This document shows, one piece after another, positions 41,764 to 50,702 of a stretch of 64,000 bases of DNA. How positions within the stretch are numbered: position 1 is the stretch's first letter; each line of letters starts with the position of its first letter. Origin of the DNA: Longitalea luteola (GTDB taxonomy: Bacteria; Bacteroidota; Bacteroidia; Chitinophagales; Chitinophagaceae); the NCBI RefSeq assembly GCF_017356035.1, contig NZ_JAFIQX010000003.1:248001-312000 (forward strand), given 5' to 3'. Under the pieces are notes generated by a model. It had not been told where the DNA came from. It searched no databases and saw only the letters and a program-made list of their open reading frames with translations. The position numbers were made by a program, and so were the translations under genes.

Positions 41764-43209
41764 TTAGCCGGCATGTCTGAACTGTTGCATCCACAACTGG
41801 GATAGCTGGAGCAAATATAATTCGGAAAACTGGTTCGTCATAATCTGCACGCCATAAGGCATACCATTACTGTGCCAAAAAAGCGGGATTGATATGGTGG
41901 GAATACCGGTGAGGTTGGAAAATACTGTAAAAATGTCAGCTAAATACATGGAAATGGGGTCTTCCGTCTTTTCGCCGATCCTGAACGCCGTAGACGGAGC
42001 CGTGGGTAATAGAATCGTGTCGAACTGGCTGAAGATCAGGTTGATCTTATCGACAAGGAGTTTACGTACCTGCTGTGCTTTAGTGAAATAGGCATCGTAG
42101 TAACCAGCGCTTAATACAAAGGTTCCCAGCATAATGCGTCTTTTCACTTCCCAGCCGAATCCTTCTGACCGGGTGGCACAATAAAAATCTGTTAAAGAAT
42201 TGTTTTTAGCCAGGTTACGGTGTCCATATTTCACCCCATCATACCTGGAAAGGTTGGAAGAGGCTTCCGCTGTGGTCAAAATATAGTAGGCAGGAACGAT
42301 AAAATCGAGGTATTCAAACTCAACAGGCGCTACGGTATGGCCGTCGGCCTGCAGTTTGGCGGCGAATTCCAGGATGGATTGCCGGATCTCATTATCGAGC
42401 GCCGGGCTTTCCAGGGCTTCTTTAAAATAAGCGATCCTGAGTGGTTTGGCGGGCAGCGGGGTAAGGTTGCTGTATGCATCTACCGGTTGCAAAGCGCCCG
42501 TGCTGTCGAAATCATCGGGGCCTGCAATCACTTCCAATACCAGGGCCACATCGGGTACATTGGCGGCAAAGATGCCTATCTGATCGAAGGAAGAGGCATA
42601 GGCGATGAGTCCGTGCCGGGAAATGCGTCCGTAAGTGGGTTTAAGGCCCACAACGCCGCAGAAATCGGCCGGTTGGCGAACAGAGCCGCCTGTATCGCTA
42701 CCAAGGCTGACCATACACAGGCCGGCCTGAACGGCTACGGCCGAACCGCCGGAAGAGCCGCCGGGCACCCTGGTTTCGTCCAGGGCATTCAACACCTTAC
42801 CATACGATGAGTTTTCATTGGTTGAACCCATGGCAAACTCATCGCAGTTGGTGTGACCTATTATAATAGCTTCTTCGGCCAGTAATCTGTCAACGGCCGT
42901 TGCATTAAAAACAGGATTGAATCCTTCAAGTATCTTCGAGGCGGCAGTAAGCGGATGGTCTTTGTAGGCAATTACATCTTTCAATGCTATCACTACACCA
43001 TGCAGTTTGCCGGTTGGTTTTCCGGCTTTTCGGCTGGCATCGAGTTCCGCGGCCCGTTTCAGCGCTTCTCCGCCATACGTATTTACATACGCATTCAGGT
43101 GCCTGCGGGCATCGATCTGTTGCAGGTAGTGTTGTACCGCTTCAACACATGATGTAGTGCCGGTAAGCAGGTCCTGGTGATATTGCGCTATTGAATGATA
43201 CTTAAACAA
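41764..43209 (-). CDS. gatA: Glutamyl-tRNA(Gln) amidotransferase subunit A (amidase family)
   Basis: An amidase-signature protein of about 481 residues. The Ser-cisSer-Lys catalytic set is visible: lysine in GVVIALKDVIAYK, the cis-serine in VPGGSSGGSAVAVQAG and the nucleophile serine in GSDTGGSVRQPADFCGVVGLKPTYG. In GatCAB it releases ammonia from glutamine to convert misacylated Glu-tRNA(Gln) to Gln-tRNA(Gln). The start is uncertain: no ATG is available, and TTG at 43209 (MFKYHSIAQYH) or TTG at 43239 is possible; I prefer 43209 by family length. It follows tatA on the same strand. GatB and GatC are not in the window. Confidence 0.88.
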   Translation of the reverse strand: MFKYHSIAQYHQDLLTGTTSCVEAVQHYLQQIDARRHLNAYVNTYGGEALKRAAELDASRKAGKPTGKLHGVVIALKDVIAYKDHPLTAASKILEGFNPVFNATAVDRLLAEEAIIIGHTNCDEFAMGSTNENSSYGKVLNALDETRVPGGSSGGSAVAVQAGLCMVSLGSDTGGSVRQPADFCGVVGLKPTYGRISRHGLIAYASSFDQIGIFAANVPDVALVLEVIAGPDDFDSTGALQPVDAYSNLTPLPAKPLRIAYFKEALESPALDNEIRQSILEFAAKLQADGHTVAPVEFEYLDFIVPAYYILTTAEASSNLSRYDGVKYGHRNLAKNNSLTDFYCATRSEGFGWEVKRRIMLGTFVLSAGYYDAYFTKAQQVRKLLVDKINLIFSQFDTILLPTAPSTAFRIGEKTEDPISMYLADIFTVFSNLTGIPTISIPLFWHSNGMPYGVQIMTNQFSELYLLQLSQLWMQQFRHAG

Positions 43210-43275
43210 GAGTTGGTTGTTACCGGCTTTGAGATACAAATCGGTTATAGGAAAAAGATATGTAAGGTCTGGGAA

Positions 43276-43515
43276 TTAGCGGGCAGTAGAAGAGGAAGCC
43301 TGTGTTTGTTTGCTGTCCTTTTCGTTAATGCCGTCTTCGATCTCTTTCTTCACGTTGTTCTTGGCATCGTTAAATTCCCTGATACCACGGCCGATACCGC
43401 GCATGAACTCAGGTATTTTACGTCCACCGAACAAAACCAATACGGCCAGCACGATCAGCAACCACTCACTACCACCAGGCATTGAGATGAACAACAGGTT
43501 TACAATACTTAACAT
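43276..43515 (-). CDS. tatA: Twin-arginine translocase subunit TatA/TatE
   Basis: A 79-residue protein. It has a single N-terminal membrane helix (SEWLLIVLAVLVLFGGRKIPEFMRGIGRGI) with the FGG/K-P hinge that defines TatA. An amphipathic helix and a charged, low-complexity tail (EDGINEKDSKQTQASSSTAR) follow. TatA multimerises to let folded proteins cross the inner membrane. TatC is not in the window. It stands 66 bp upstream of gatA on the same strand and is probably co-transcribed. A -7 box lies 28 bp before the ATG. Confidence 0.93.
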   Translation of the reverse strand: MLSIVNLLFISMPGGSEWLLIVLAVLVLFGGRKIPEFMRGIGRGIREFNDAKNNVKKEIEDGINEKDSKQTQASSSTAR

Positions 43516-43542
43516 GATAAACTTTTTAAATAGTTAGGAATA

Positions 43543-43550
43543 CAAAATTA
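43543..43550 (-). promoter_or_regulatory. Promoter -7 box of tatA-gatA
   Basis: TAATTTTG on the minus strand, 27 bp before the tatA ATG. No clear -33 box. Confidence 0.6.
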
Positions 43551-43643
43551 CGCTCTTTTGCAACGTAAAACGCGAATATACAGCGCAAATTACATGAACC
43601 TAACGGTAAAATGGGCCTTTTTGCCGATGCTTAACAAACCAGT

Positions 43644-43676
43644 TAATAAAAAAGCGGAATCTACTGACCCCGCTTT
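43644..43676 (-). terminator. Terminator of rplS
   Basis: The 7-bp stem AAAGCGG / CCGCTTT has a 12-nt loop and a following minus-strand TTTTTATT tract. Confidence 0.7.
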
Positions 43677-43698
43677 AAATAGTTTTATGTACAGGTGG

Positions 43699-44076
43699 TT
43701 ACTGAGCCACTGCAGTAGCTGCTGTGTTAACGCGTTTTTCTTTAATTCTGGCGCTTTTACCGCTCCGTTCGCGGAGGAAGTAAAGTTTAGCACGACGAAC
43801 GAGACCTGTTTTATTCAGCTCAATAGACTCGATATTGGGCGAATAAATAGGAAATGTTCTTTCAACACCTACACCATCGGAGATCTTACGAACTGTAAAG
43901 GTGGCTGTATGGCCCTGGCCCTGGCGTTTAATTACATCGCCACGAAAGCTCTGGATACGCTCTTTACCGCCTTCGATGATCTTATAGTTCACAGTTATAT
44001 TGTCACCCGCTTTAAACTTCGGGAACTCTTTTTTTCCTGTCAACTGCTCATGTACAAATTGAACTGCTGCATTCAT
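43699..44076 (-). CDS. rplS: 50S ribosomal protein L19
   Basis: A 125-residue protein. L19 sits at the interface of the ribosomal subunits. The typical order is seen: [35 protein letters not shown], then [56 protein letters not shown]. The ATG at 44076 ([12 protein letters not shown]) is preferred over an upstream in-frame TTG because it gives the family start. A -7 box (44106-44099) lies 22 bp upstream. The C-terminal tail ([10 protein letters not shown]) is short and uncharged. rplS is alone here; trmD and rimM, its partners in many bacteria, are absent. Confidence 0.96.
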   Translation of the reverse strand: MNAAVQFVHEQLTGKKEFPKFKAGDNITVNYKIIEGGKERIQSFRGDVIKRQGQGHTATFTVRKISDGVGVERTFPIYSPNIESIELNKTGLVRRAKLYFLRERSGKSARIKEKRVNTAATAVAQ

Positions 44077-44098
44077 GACATTCAAATTTTGGGGGAGG

Positions 44099-44106
44099 CA
44101 AAGGTA
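44099..44106 (-). promoter_or_regulatory. Promoter -7 box of rplS
   Basis: TACCTTTG on the minus strand, an exact TAnnTTTG match, 22 bp before the ATG. Confidence 0.65.
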
Positions 44107-44169
44107 ATTAATATTTCGAATTATTAACTATTAATTTCCCAAACCGCCCGGTTTTCCTAGATTTTTTTC

Positions 44170-45735
44170 CTATTTGGCCACATTTACGGCTCTTTTCTCC
44201 CTGATAACGGTCACTTTGATCTGCCCGGGATAGGTCATTTCGGTCTGAATTTTCTGGGCAATATCAAAAGAAAGCTTATCTGAATCGTTATCGGTCACTT
44301 TTTCTGCTTCTACAATTACCCGGAGTTCGCGGCCGGCCTGAATGGCGTAGGCTTTTTCAACCCCCTGGTAGCTCAGGGCCAGGTTTTCCAGCTCCTTGAT
44401 ACGTTGTAAGTATTGCTGCATGATCTCCCTGCGGGCACCGGGGCGGGCGCCGCTGATGGCGTCGCAGGCCTGTACAATGGGAGAGATCACATACTGCATT
44501 TCCATTTCATCGTGGTGGGCGCCGATCGCATTCACAACGGCCGGGTTCTCACCATATTTTTCAGCCAGTTTGGCTCCCAACAGGGCGTGGCTCAGTTCAG
44601 ATTCCTCATCGGGCACTTTACCTATATCGTGTAATAAGCCGGCGCGTTTGGCCAGTTTAGGGTTCAGGCCGAGTTCGGCTGCCATGATACCGCACAGGTT
44701 GGCCACTTCACGGCTGTGCATGAGCAGGTTTTGGCCGTAAGAAGAACGGAAACGCATTTTACCAACAATGCGCACCAGCTCTTTATGTAAACCGTGGATG
44801 CCTAATTCAATGACAGTACGTTCGCCAATTTCAACCACCTGTTCTTCGATCTGGCGGCGGGTCTTTTCTACCACTTCTTCGATACGGGCCGGGTGAATAC
44901 GGCCATCGGCAACCAGTCGCTGCAAGCTTAAACGGGCAATTTCGCGGCGCAGGGGATCGAATGAAGAAAGGATGATGGCTTCCGGGGTATCGTCAACGAT
45001 GAGGTCGACACCGGTAGCGGCTTCAATGGCGCGGATGTTACGGCCTTCGCGACCGATGATCTGGCCTTTTATTTCATCGCTTTCGAGGTTGAATACGGTG
45101 ATGGAGTTTTCGATAGCCTGCTCAGCGGCGGTACGCTGAATGGTTTGAATGATGATCTTGCGGGCTTCTTTATTGGCTTTCTGGCGGGCGTCATCTACTA
45201 TTTCCTGCTGCAGAGCCAGGGCCTGGGTGTGCGCTTCCTGTTTTAAACTTTCAACTAATTGTTTCTTAGCTTCATCTGCGGTTAATCCAGCGATCTTTTC
45301 GAGGCGGCGGATATGTTCTTCCTGGTGTTTTTCGAGCTCGGTGCGCTTCAGGTTCACTACTTCTATCTGCCGGTTCAGGTTATCTTTTATCGCTTCGTTC
45401 TCCTTGATCTGCTTATCCAGCTGGCTCTCTTTCTGATTGATGGATTGCTCTTTCTGACGGGCGCGGTTCTCCACTTCACTGAGTTTGCGGTTGCGCTCCA
45501 TTACCTCTTTGTCATGTTCGGCTTTCAGGGCCAGGAACTTTTCTTTTGCTTCGAGCTGTTTTTGTTGTTTAATGGTTTCGGCATTCGTTTGGGCGTCAGC
45601 GACGATCTTGCGGGCCTGATTTTCGGCCTCTTCAATTTTTTGCTTAGTGTTTTTGGCAAAAATGAATTTGCCCGCTACTATACCTGCCAGTAGCGCCACT
45701 AATCCTATTATAGCGGTTAACATACTCTGATCCAT
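44170..45735 (-). CDS. rny: Ribonuclease Y
   Basis: A 521-residue membrane-anchored endoribonuclease of the RNA-decay machinery. The N-terminal anchor is [22 protein letters not shown] long coiled coil (~30-200, Glu/Lys/Gln-rich) follows. The KH domain has [30 protein letters not shown] (~217-246). The HD domain has [40 protein letters not shown] and [11 protein letters not shown] with the metal histidines and aspartate. It cleaves single-stranded RNA and starts mRNA turnover. It is transcribed downstream of zapA on the same strand across a 292-bp gap that holds a word repeat. Confidence 0.95.
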   Translation of the reverse strand: MDQSMLTAIIGLVALLAGIVAGKFIFAKNTKQKIEEAENQARKIVADAQTNAETIKQQKQLEAKEKFLALKAEHDKEVMERNRKLSEVENRARQKEQSINQKESQLDKQIKENEAIKDNLNRQIEVVNLKRTELEKHQEEHIRRLEKIAGLTADEAKKQLVESLKQEAHTQALALQQEIVDDARQKANKEARKIIIQTIQRTAAEQAIENSITVFNLESDEIKGQIIGREGRNIRAIEAATGVDLIVDDTPEAIILSSFDPLRREIARLSLQRLVADGRIHPARIEEVVEKTRRQIEEQVVEIGERTVIELGIHGLHKELVRIVGKMRFRSSYGQNLLMHSREVANLCGIMAAELGLNPKLAKRAGLLHDIGKVPDEESELSHALLGAKLAEKYGENPAVVNAIGAHHDEMEMQYVISPIVQACDAISGARPGARREIMQQYLQRIKELENLALSYQGVEKAYAIQAGRELRVIVEAEKVTDNDSDKLSFDIAQKIQTEMTYPGQIKVTVIREKRAVNVAK

Positions 45736-45925
45736 TGTGTTTTACATGTTTAAAGAATTCTACATTATCTCTCCCTCTCTATGTGTCTCGGGTTTACCAT
45801 AGTGAGATGTGAATGTGCGAAAATACAAAAAAAGAGGCAGCGGCGCTGCAAGCATTTTGAAGTCAGTTGTTTGTAAATGGGGAATTTGGTGATATGGGTT
45901 GTGTCCGGATTACGGGTTCTGGGAT

Positions 45926-46030
45926 AGGGTTTCAGGGTACAGGTTACAAGTTGCAGGGTCAAAATGGCTCGTATCGGTTGGCAATTTCGAGTAAAAGCCA
46001 TGTAACCTGGAACCTGGCACCTGCAACTCA
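45926..46030. repeat. Two-armed word repeat between zapA and rny (CAGGTTACAAGTTGCAG type)
   Basis: The left arm (45926-45960) carries TTTCAGGGTACAGGTTACAAGTTGCAGGG. The right arm (46000-46030) carries TGTAACCTGGAACCTGG and CACCTGCAACTCA. Inverted words are CAGGTTACA (45940-45948) with TGTAACCTG (46001-46009), and AGTTGCAG (45949-45956) with CTGCAACT (46021-46028). The zapA stop codon (46030-46028) lies in the right arm. Confidence 0.7.
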
Positions 46031-46318
46031 CTCATGCAATATCCTATCTAATAATTTTTCGATAGCTCCCAATTGTTCGCCGGTCTGGTTATCAATGAGC
46101 GGCTGACTGTCGCCTGCTTTTTGCTGGGTGGCGTACCAGAGCACCACCATGGCCACATAGTCCTGCATATCCTTGCCGGCAAAAGTGGTTTTGAACTCGA
46201 GGATCTTGTCGTTGATGAGCTTTAATGTCTTTCGTACCACCTCTTCATCGGTTGGGGCTATACGAATGCGGTAGGTTCTGTCGCCTATTAAAACATTTAT
46301 GGGAATTAATTCTTCCAT
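46028..46318 (-). CDS. zapA: Cell division protein ZapA
   Basis: A 96-residue protein starting at ATG 46318 (MEELIPINVLIGDRTYRIRIAPTDEE). The N-terminal strand pair and the C-terminal helical coiled coil (VRKTLKLINDKILEFKTTFAG, then YVAMVVLWYATQ) match ZapA, which tetramerises and cross-links FtsZ filaments at midcell. The gene next upstream on this strand (46725-47048) encodes a small coiled-coil protein that could be the ZapB-like partner. The longer open frame to 46360 adds residues not seen in the family. Its stop codon is in a repeat arm. Confidence 0.85.
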   Translation of the reverse strand: MEELIPINVLIGDRTYRIRIAPTDEEVVRKTLKLINDKILEFKTTFAGKDMQDYVAMVVLWYATQQKAGDSQPLIDNQTGEQLGAIEKLLDRILHE

Positions 46319-46433
46319 GGGCTTGCAATTTTGAAAAGCTTGTTCTATTTTTATCCACACACACTACACACAGGAATACTTCCCAGGCCTCAAAGGATCG
46401 TTTTGGATGGTAAAATGCAAATTATCGCATGCT

Positions 46434-46718
46434 ATGATTACTCACCAAAACCAAACGATTACCATGTTCGCTAAACTTAGGTCGAACGTCTTTATCGACG
46501 CGCTTACACTGGATATAATCCAGCCCATCCAGTCGAGCCTGAAAGCCATTCTACGCGATGAGCGGGGCTACGAATGCAGCCGGTTTGAAACCAACATTCC
46601 ACAAGGCGACAAATCAGTTACCTGGAAAGGCCTGAATGACCTGCCTTACGGGGTTTATACGCTTGAACTGTCCCAGGGTAACGATGAAATGAAAATGCGT
46701 CTTGTTAAGCGGGTTTAA
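46434..46718 (+). CDS. Small orphan protein resembling a lone T9SS sorting domain
   Basis: A 94-residue protein (M at 46434; M at 46464 also possible, 84 residues). The last ~75 residues have the pattern of a type A C-terminal T9SS domain: NVFIDALTLDIIQPIQSSLKAILRDERGYECSRF, then VTWKGLNDLPYGVYTLELSQGNDEMKMRLVKRV, with the G-x-Y-x-L strand and basic end. Yet there is no signal peptide and no cargo domain, so the protein would stay in the cytoplasm. The gene stands head to head with zapA and ends 6 bp from the 3' end of the coiled-coil gene on the other strand. It may be a domesticated domain or a regulator. The function is unknown. Confidence 0.65.
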   Translation: MITHQNQTITMFAKLRSNVFIDALTLDIIQPIQSSLKAILRDERGYECSRFETNIPQGDKSVTWKGLNDLPYGVYTLELSQGNDEMKMRLVKRV

Positions 46719-46724
46719 ACGGTC

Positions 46725-47048
46725 TTATTCACTTAATAAAGCGATGCACCGGTCAATTTCCCGGATGTAACGGTTGATCCTTTTTTCCACTTCTTTCTTT
46801 TCCGGTTCATTCAACTGGCCGGTTACGGTTTGCAGTGCCGTCATTTTCATTTCCAGCTCGTCAATACGTATCAACCTGGCTTTTTCCTTCTCACGCAACG
46901 CCGTCACTTCCCTGCTCAATTGCTCGTGCTCTTTTTGCAGCACCTGATAGCGATGTGCCACTTGCTGCAATTTTTCTGTGATCCGTGTTAGTTGTTCCTG
47001 TAATCCCTCCATTGAATAAATTTTAGCCTGGCCATTGAGCGGCATCAT
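46725..47048 (-). CDS. Small coiled-coil protein, possibly ZapB-like, coupled to pheT
   Basis: A 107-residue protein that is mostly coiled coil (LQEQLTRITEKLQQVAHRYQVLQKEHEQLSREVTALREKEKARLIRIDELEMKMTALQ), ending in a second helix (KKEVEKRINRYIREIDRCIALL). Its ATG overlaps the pheT stop codon in an ATGA arrangement (47048-47045), so translation is coupled. A second ATG at 47045 and M13 at 47012 are alternatives. The position between pheT and zapA recurs in Bacteroidota, and the coiled coil is compatible with a ZapB-like partner of ZapA; this is inference from context and composition only. No membrane segment is present. Confidence 0.75.
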   Translation of the reverse strand: MMPLNGQAKIYSMEGLQEQLTRITEKLQQVAHRYQVLQKEHEQLSREVTALREKEKARLIRIDELEMKMTALQTVTGQLNEPEKKEVEKRINRYIREIDRCIALLSE

Positions 47049-49477
47049 TTCCTGATCTCTGCCTGCAATGTTGTTTCCAGGGCATTCATAATTTTATTCA
47101 TCATACTGTCGATGTCTTTATCAGTGGGTGTTTTTTCCTCGTCGAGGAAAGTAAAACTTACGGCGAGGGACTTTTTGTCGGCCCCCAGCTTTTCACTTTC
47201 AAAAATATCGAACAGCTGTATTGACTGTAACTTGTCGAGTTTCACCTTTTTCACTGTGCTTTCAACGTCAGCAAAGGGCAGGGATTTAGGTACTACCATG
47301 GCCAGGTCGCGGCGAACGGGCAGCTGGCGCGGTAATTCTTTTGCTTTTATAGAGTTGGCGGAAATGTATTTCAGCATTAGTTCGAAGTCGAGATCGGCAT
47401 AAAAAACCGGTTGCCTGATATCGAAACGTTTTCCTTCCTGTGGCTTCACCTGGCCGAGCCGGGCTATAACATCTTTATTAATGGTGACCTGCAAGGCGTT
47501 CACCAGGTTGCCGCCGGCTGTCAGCGGCGCAAAGGCAGCTTTAGAGATGCCTGTCAGTTGCAATATCCTTGCCACTATGCCTTTCAGGTAAAAGATATCT
47601 GCCGCGGCGCCTTTGCCTTTCCAGGCGTCTTCCTGCACCTGGCCGGTTATGTACAGGCATACATGTTCATGCTCGCTGTATTTTCCGGGGCCTGATGTGC
47701 TGTAGGTTTTGCCAAATTCAAAGAAGCGCAGGTCGTTGTTTTTGCGGTTAAGGTTATGCGCTACCGCTTCGAGCCCCGTTTGCAGCATGGAAGGGCGCAT
47801 GATATTATGATCAGCGCTGAGGTTATTCAGCAGTTTAACCGTTGTGCTCAGCTCTTCTTCACTGAAATAAGCCGCATTGGTAATGGAATTGGTGAAGATC
47901 TCATTAAAACCCAGACCAACCAGGTAATCAGCTGTTTTTTCGCGATACACGAATTTACTGCGGTTGCTTTCAACGGAAGGAGAAATGGTAATGCCTTTGG
48001 GTATCTCCACATTGTCGAGGCCATCTATACGCATGATCTCTTCCACAATATCTGCCGGCAGGTGAATATCGGGTTTACTGTAGGGAGCTGTTGCCACCAC
48101 GTCGTCGGCACTTTCTTTCACTATTTCAAAACCCAGGCTCACCAGGATCTTTTTCACGGCATCGGCCGGATAATTTTTACCGCTCAGTTTACGCAGGAAA
48201 GAATATTTCAATTGCACCTGCGGCTGCGGTACGGGGTTGGGGTAGATATCAATTATATCTGAAGCGATTTCGCCACCACCCAGCTCTTTTATAAGCAGGG
48301 CTGCCCGCTTCAACACGTTTACGGTATTGCTGATGTCTACATTCTTTTCGAAACGGGTAGCTGCATCGGTACGCAAACCGTGGCGGAAAGAGGTTTTACG
48401 AATATCCACCGGGTTAAACCAGGCGCTTTCGAGGAATATATTTTTAGTAGCATTGGTTACACCGCTGTGCACACCGCCAAAAACGCCGGCAATACACATG
48501 CCTTCGCTGTTGCCGTTGCAAATCATCAGGTCTTCAGCGCTGAGTTTTCTTTCCTTTTCATCGAGCGTAGTAAAAGGTGTTCCTTCAGCCAGGTTCTTCA
48601 CCAGCACCTTGCGGCCTTTGATAGCGTCGGCATCGAAAGCGTGCAGAGGTTGCCCTGTTTCGTGCAGGATATAATTGGTAATGTCTACTATATTATTAAT
48701 TGATCTTGCTCCAATGGCGCGCAACTTGTCCTGCAGCCATTGGGGGCTTTCCTTTACAGTAACATTCGAAATGCTTACGCCGCTGTAGCGCTGGCAGGCG
48801 TTGGTATTTTCGATGGTCACTTCAATGGGAAGGGAAGTGTTCTCAACCTTAAAATCACCAACAGGCAGGGCTTTTACCCTTAGCTCTTTATTATCATGGT
48901 ATGATAAGTATGCGCATACGTCGCGGGCCACTCCGCGGTGACTCATGGCATCCATGCGGTTCGGCGTTAAACCGATCTCGTAGATCCAGTCGGTATATGG
49001 TTTGAAATAGTCGGCGGCGGGTAAACCAACTTTTACGTCGGCCGGTAACACCAGGATACCGGCATGGTCGTCGCTCAGGCCGATCTCGTCTTCGGCGCAG
49101 ATCATGCCATAACTTTCCACTCCGCGTATTTTGGCAATTTTCATCGTGAGCGGATCGCCATTTTTGGGATAAATGGTGGTGCCTACGGTGGCTACTACCA
49201 CTTTTTGACCAGCTGCAACATTGGGGGCGCCGCAAACAATTTGCAGGGGATCGCCCGATCCGATATTTACTTTGGTAACCGTTAATTTATCAGCATTGGG
49301 GTGTTTTTCGGCCGCCAGCACCTCTCCGATCACCAGTCCCTGCAACCCGCCTTTCAGGCTTTCGTACCGCTCGAGGCTTTCGACTTCCAGGCCCACTGAG
49401 GTCAATAACTTACTAAGACGTTCAGGATCAATTGTTACGGGTAAATAATCGTGCAACCAGTTATAGGAAATAGTCAT
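47045..49477 (-). CDS. pheT: Phenylalanyl-tRNA synthetase beta subunit
   Basis: An 810-residue subunit that acts with PheS to charge tRNA-Phe. Domains in order: N-terminal segment MTISYNWLHDYLPVTIDPERLSKLLTSVGLEVES; EMAP/tRNA-binding OB fold (GLVIGEVLAAEKHPNADKLTVTKVNIGSGDPLQIVCGAPNV, ~47-90); B3/B4 editing domain (ARSINNIVDITNYILHETGQPLHAFDADAI); B5 (IVEEIMRIDGLDNVEIP); a catalytic-core-like domain; and the C-terminal ferredoxin-fold anticodon-binding domain (LPRQLPVRRDLAMVVPKSLPFADVESTVKKV). It is co-transcribed with the coiled-coil gene (ATGA overlap). A two-box promoter stands 38 bp upstream within a word repeat. PheS is elsewhere. Confidence 0.96.
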   Translation of the reverse strand: MTISYNWLHDYLPVTIDPERLSKLLTSVGLEVESLERYESLKGGLQGLVIGEVLAAEKHPNADKLTVTKVNIGSGDPLQIVCGAPNVAAGQKVVVATVGTTIYPKNGDPLTMKIAKIRGVESYGMICAEDEIGLSDDHAGILVLPADVKVGLPAADYFKPYTDWIYEIGLTPNRMDAMSHRGVARDVCAYLSYHDNKELRVKALPVGDFKVENTSLPIEVTIENTNACQRYSGVSISNVTVKESPQWLQDKLRAIGARSINNIVDITNYILHETGQPLHAFDADAIKGRKVLVKNLAEGTPFTTLDEKERKLSAEDLMICNGNSEGMCIAGVFGGVHSGVTNATKNIFLESAWFNPVDIRKTSFRHGLRTDAATRFEKNVDISNTVNVLKRAALLIKELGGGEIASDIIDIYPNPVPQPQVQLKYSFLRKLSGKNYPADAVKKILVSLGFEIVKESADDVVATAPYSKPDIHLPADIVEEIMRIDGLDNVEIPKGITISPSVESNRSKFVYREKTADYLVGLGFNEIFTNSITNAAYFSEEELSTTVKLLNNLSADHNIMRPSMLQTGLEAVAHNLNRKNNDLRFFEFGKTYSTSGPGKYSEHEHVCLYITGQVQEDAWKGKGAAADIFYLKGIVARILQLTGISKAAFAPLTAGGNLVNALQVTINKDVIARLGQVKPQEGKRFDIRQPVFYADLDFELMLKYISANSIKAKELPRQLPVRRDLAMVVPKSLPFADVESTVKKVKLDKLQSIQLFDIFESEKLGADKKSLAVSFTFLDEEKTPTDKDIDSMMNKIMNALETTLQAEIRK

Positions 49478-49515
49478 GAAACAGTCTATGATTTTAAATA
49501 GTTCAACGATGGCAG

Positions 49516-49545
49516 CAAAGATAGGTTACCGGTTGCAGGTTACAA
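49516..49545 (-). promoter_or_regulatory. Two-box promoter of pheT inside a word repeat
   Basis: Minus strand: TTG (49545-49543), 19-bp spacer, TATCTTTG (49523-49516). The -33 box and spacer are made of repeat words, so the element contributes the promoter. Confidence 0.75.
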
Positions 49546-49716
49546 GTTGCAAGTTACAGGGCTCTGAAGGTATTTTCAGTTGCCGGTTTACCCGCTGCTG
49601 GTTTCCGGTTATCAGAAAATCCGTTACCGGTTGCAGGTTTCAGAAAGTAAAATACTGGGAGAGGTGTGTAAATGAAAGTATGCCCCGAAAACTGGAGACT
49701 GGTAACCGGGGACTGA
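49523..49716. repeat. Long word repeat upstream of pheT (GTTACCGGTTGCAGGTT type)
   Basis: A 17-bp word, GTTACCGGTTGCAGGTT, occurs twice in the same direction (49525-49541 and 49623-49639). Between and around it are degenerate copies (ACAAGTTGCAAGTTACAGG, TTGCCGGTTTACC, CTGGTTTCCGGTTATCAG). A reverse-sense end, ACTGGTAACCGGGGACT, lies near 49700-49716. Confidence 0.8.
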
Positions 49717-49718
49717 TT

Positions 49719-49967
49719 TTAGTTCTTACAAACAATAAAACAGAATGCGGGGATCTCGGCAGCGCTTAAAATGCGGTGAATGCGGCCGGGGCGTCGCTCT
49801 ATACGGCCATTTTGCAGTTTCATTACTTCAACGGCGTGCGAGAAGCTGATGGCATGGGCGGTGAGCAGGTCATAGCAAAGCCGTTCGTAGTACAGCAGGT
49901 GCTGCGCTTCTTTGCTATTTTCTTCAGGCATCATTACCTCATAATGCCGCAACTGGTATACACGCAT
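49719..49967 (-). CDS. Possible small protein of unknown function
   Basis: An 82-residue frame (ATG 49967). The sequence MRVYQLRHYEVMMPEENSKEAQHLLYYERL is followed by CYDLLTAHAISFSHAVEVMKLQNGRIERRPGRIHRILSAAEIPAFCFIVCKN. It has balanced composition and predicted helices, as in real small proteins, and no membrane segment. I do not recognise a family. It stands upstream of pheT on the same strand, separated by a word repeat. No clear -7 box is visible, only AT-rich sequence upstream. Confidence 0.45.
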   Translation of the reverse strand: MRVYQLRHYEVMMPEENSKEAQHLLYYERLCYDLLTAHAISFSHAVEVMKLQNGRIERRPGRIHRILSAAEIPAFCFIVCKN

Positions 49968-50702
49968 GGTCTCAATTAATATTAAAGAATCTAATTTACG
50001 GTACTCCGGTTAAATTTAAGGTCAGAACAACATCTTTTTATTTGAGGTTGTCTTTTTGACGTTCATTTATACCGGGTCCTTCATTTTTAATATACGCCAA
50101 TTTTGTGCCATTGGTTGAAAAAACAGGGCTGAAAAGTACGCGGGTGGCCAACTTCGGGGTTGAAGGGCGGCTGAAAGAACGGATCAGCCACGGTTTCAAT
50201 TATCCCATAACTGGAAAATGCTGTAGTGATAAGCGTTTTCACTAGCCGGATTTCGGAAATTCCCATCCTGCCTGCATCTTATTTTGCGGCCATTATCTCC
50301 AAATATTCACGGCATAATTCTTACACACATGATGTGTGAATTTCGTTTGAACAAGGGTGGCAAACTTTTGTAAATTGTGTATATATAGGTGGGAACTTGG
50401 GGATAAGTACCCTAATTTCGTGGATTCATGTGTGGATTGTTGTTATTAATTATAGAACAGCAATTCTTTTTTCCGGAATTGAGAGGAGTATATATTCGCC
50501 GTCCTGACCTAATGGGGTAACATTGCCGTAACAGTGCAATAATATTCTCGTAACAAACCTTAGCCTTAAAATAACCCTGAGTGTCATTGGTTGGCAGTAT
50601 TTCAGAAGTGGCACCGCACATCAGAAACACTTCAGCGCCTTGAGAGATCCTGTTTGTACTATTTTTCAAACCAATGGTTAAATTTTTGTAGACCAGTTAA
50701 CG
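49968..50702. other. 735-bp stretch without a convincing gene, upstream of dnaB
   Basis: No reading frame here has believable protein composition; an 85-codon minus-strand frame at 50412-50669 looks accidental. A possible -7-like box TAATTTCG (50413-50420) and an AT-rich approach to dnaB (AATTTTTG at 50681-50688) are visible. No terminator, tRNA or word repeat was recognised, which is unusual for a gap of this length in this window. Confidence 0.5.

Noticed and set aside
50412-50669. 85-codon minus-strand frame upstream of dnaB
   Set aside because: Composition (Asn/Cys/Ser-rich, no hydrophobic core) and lack of promoter argue against a gene.
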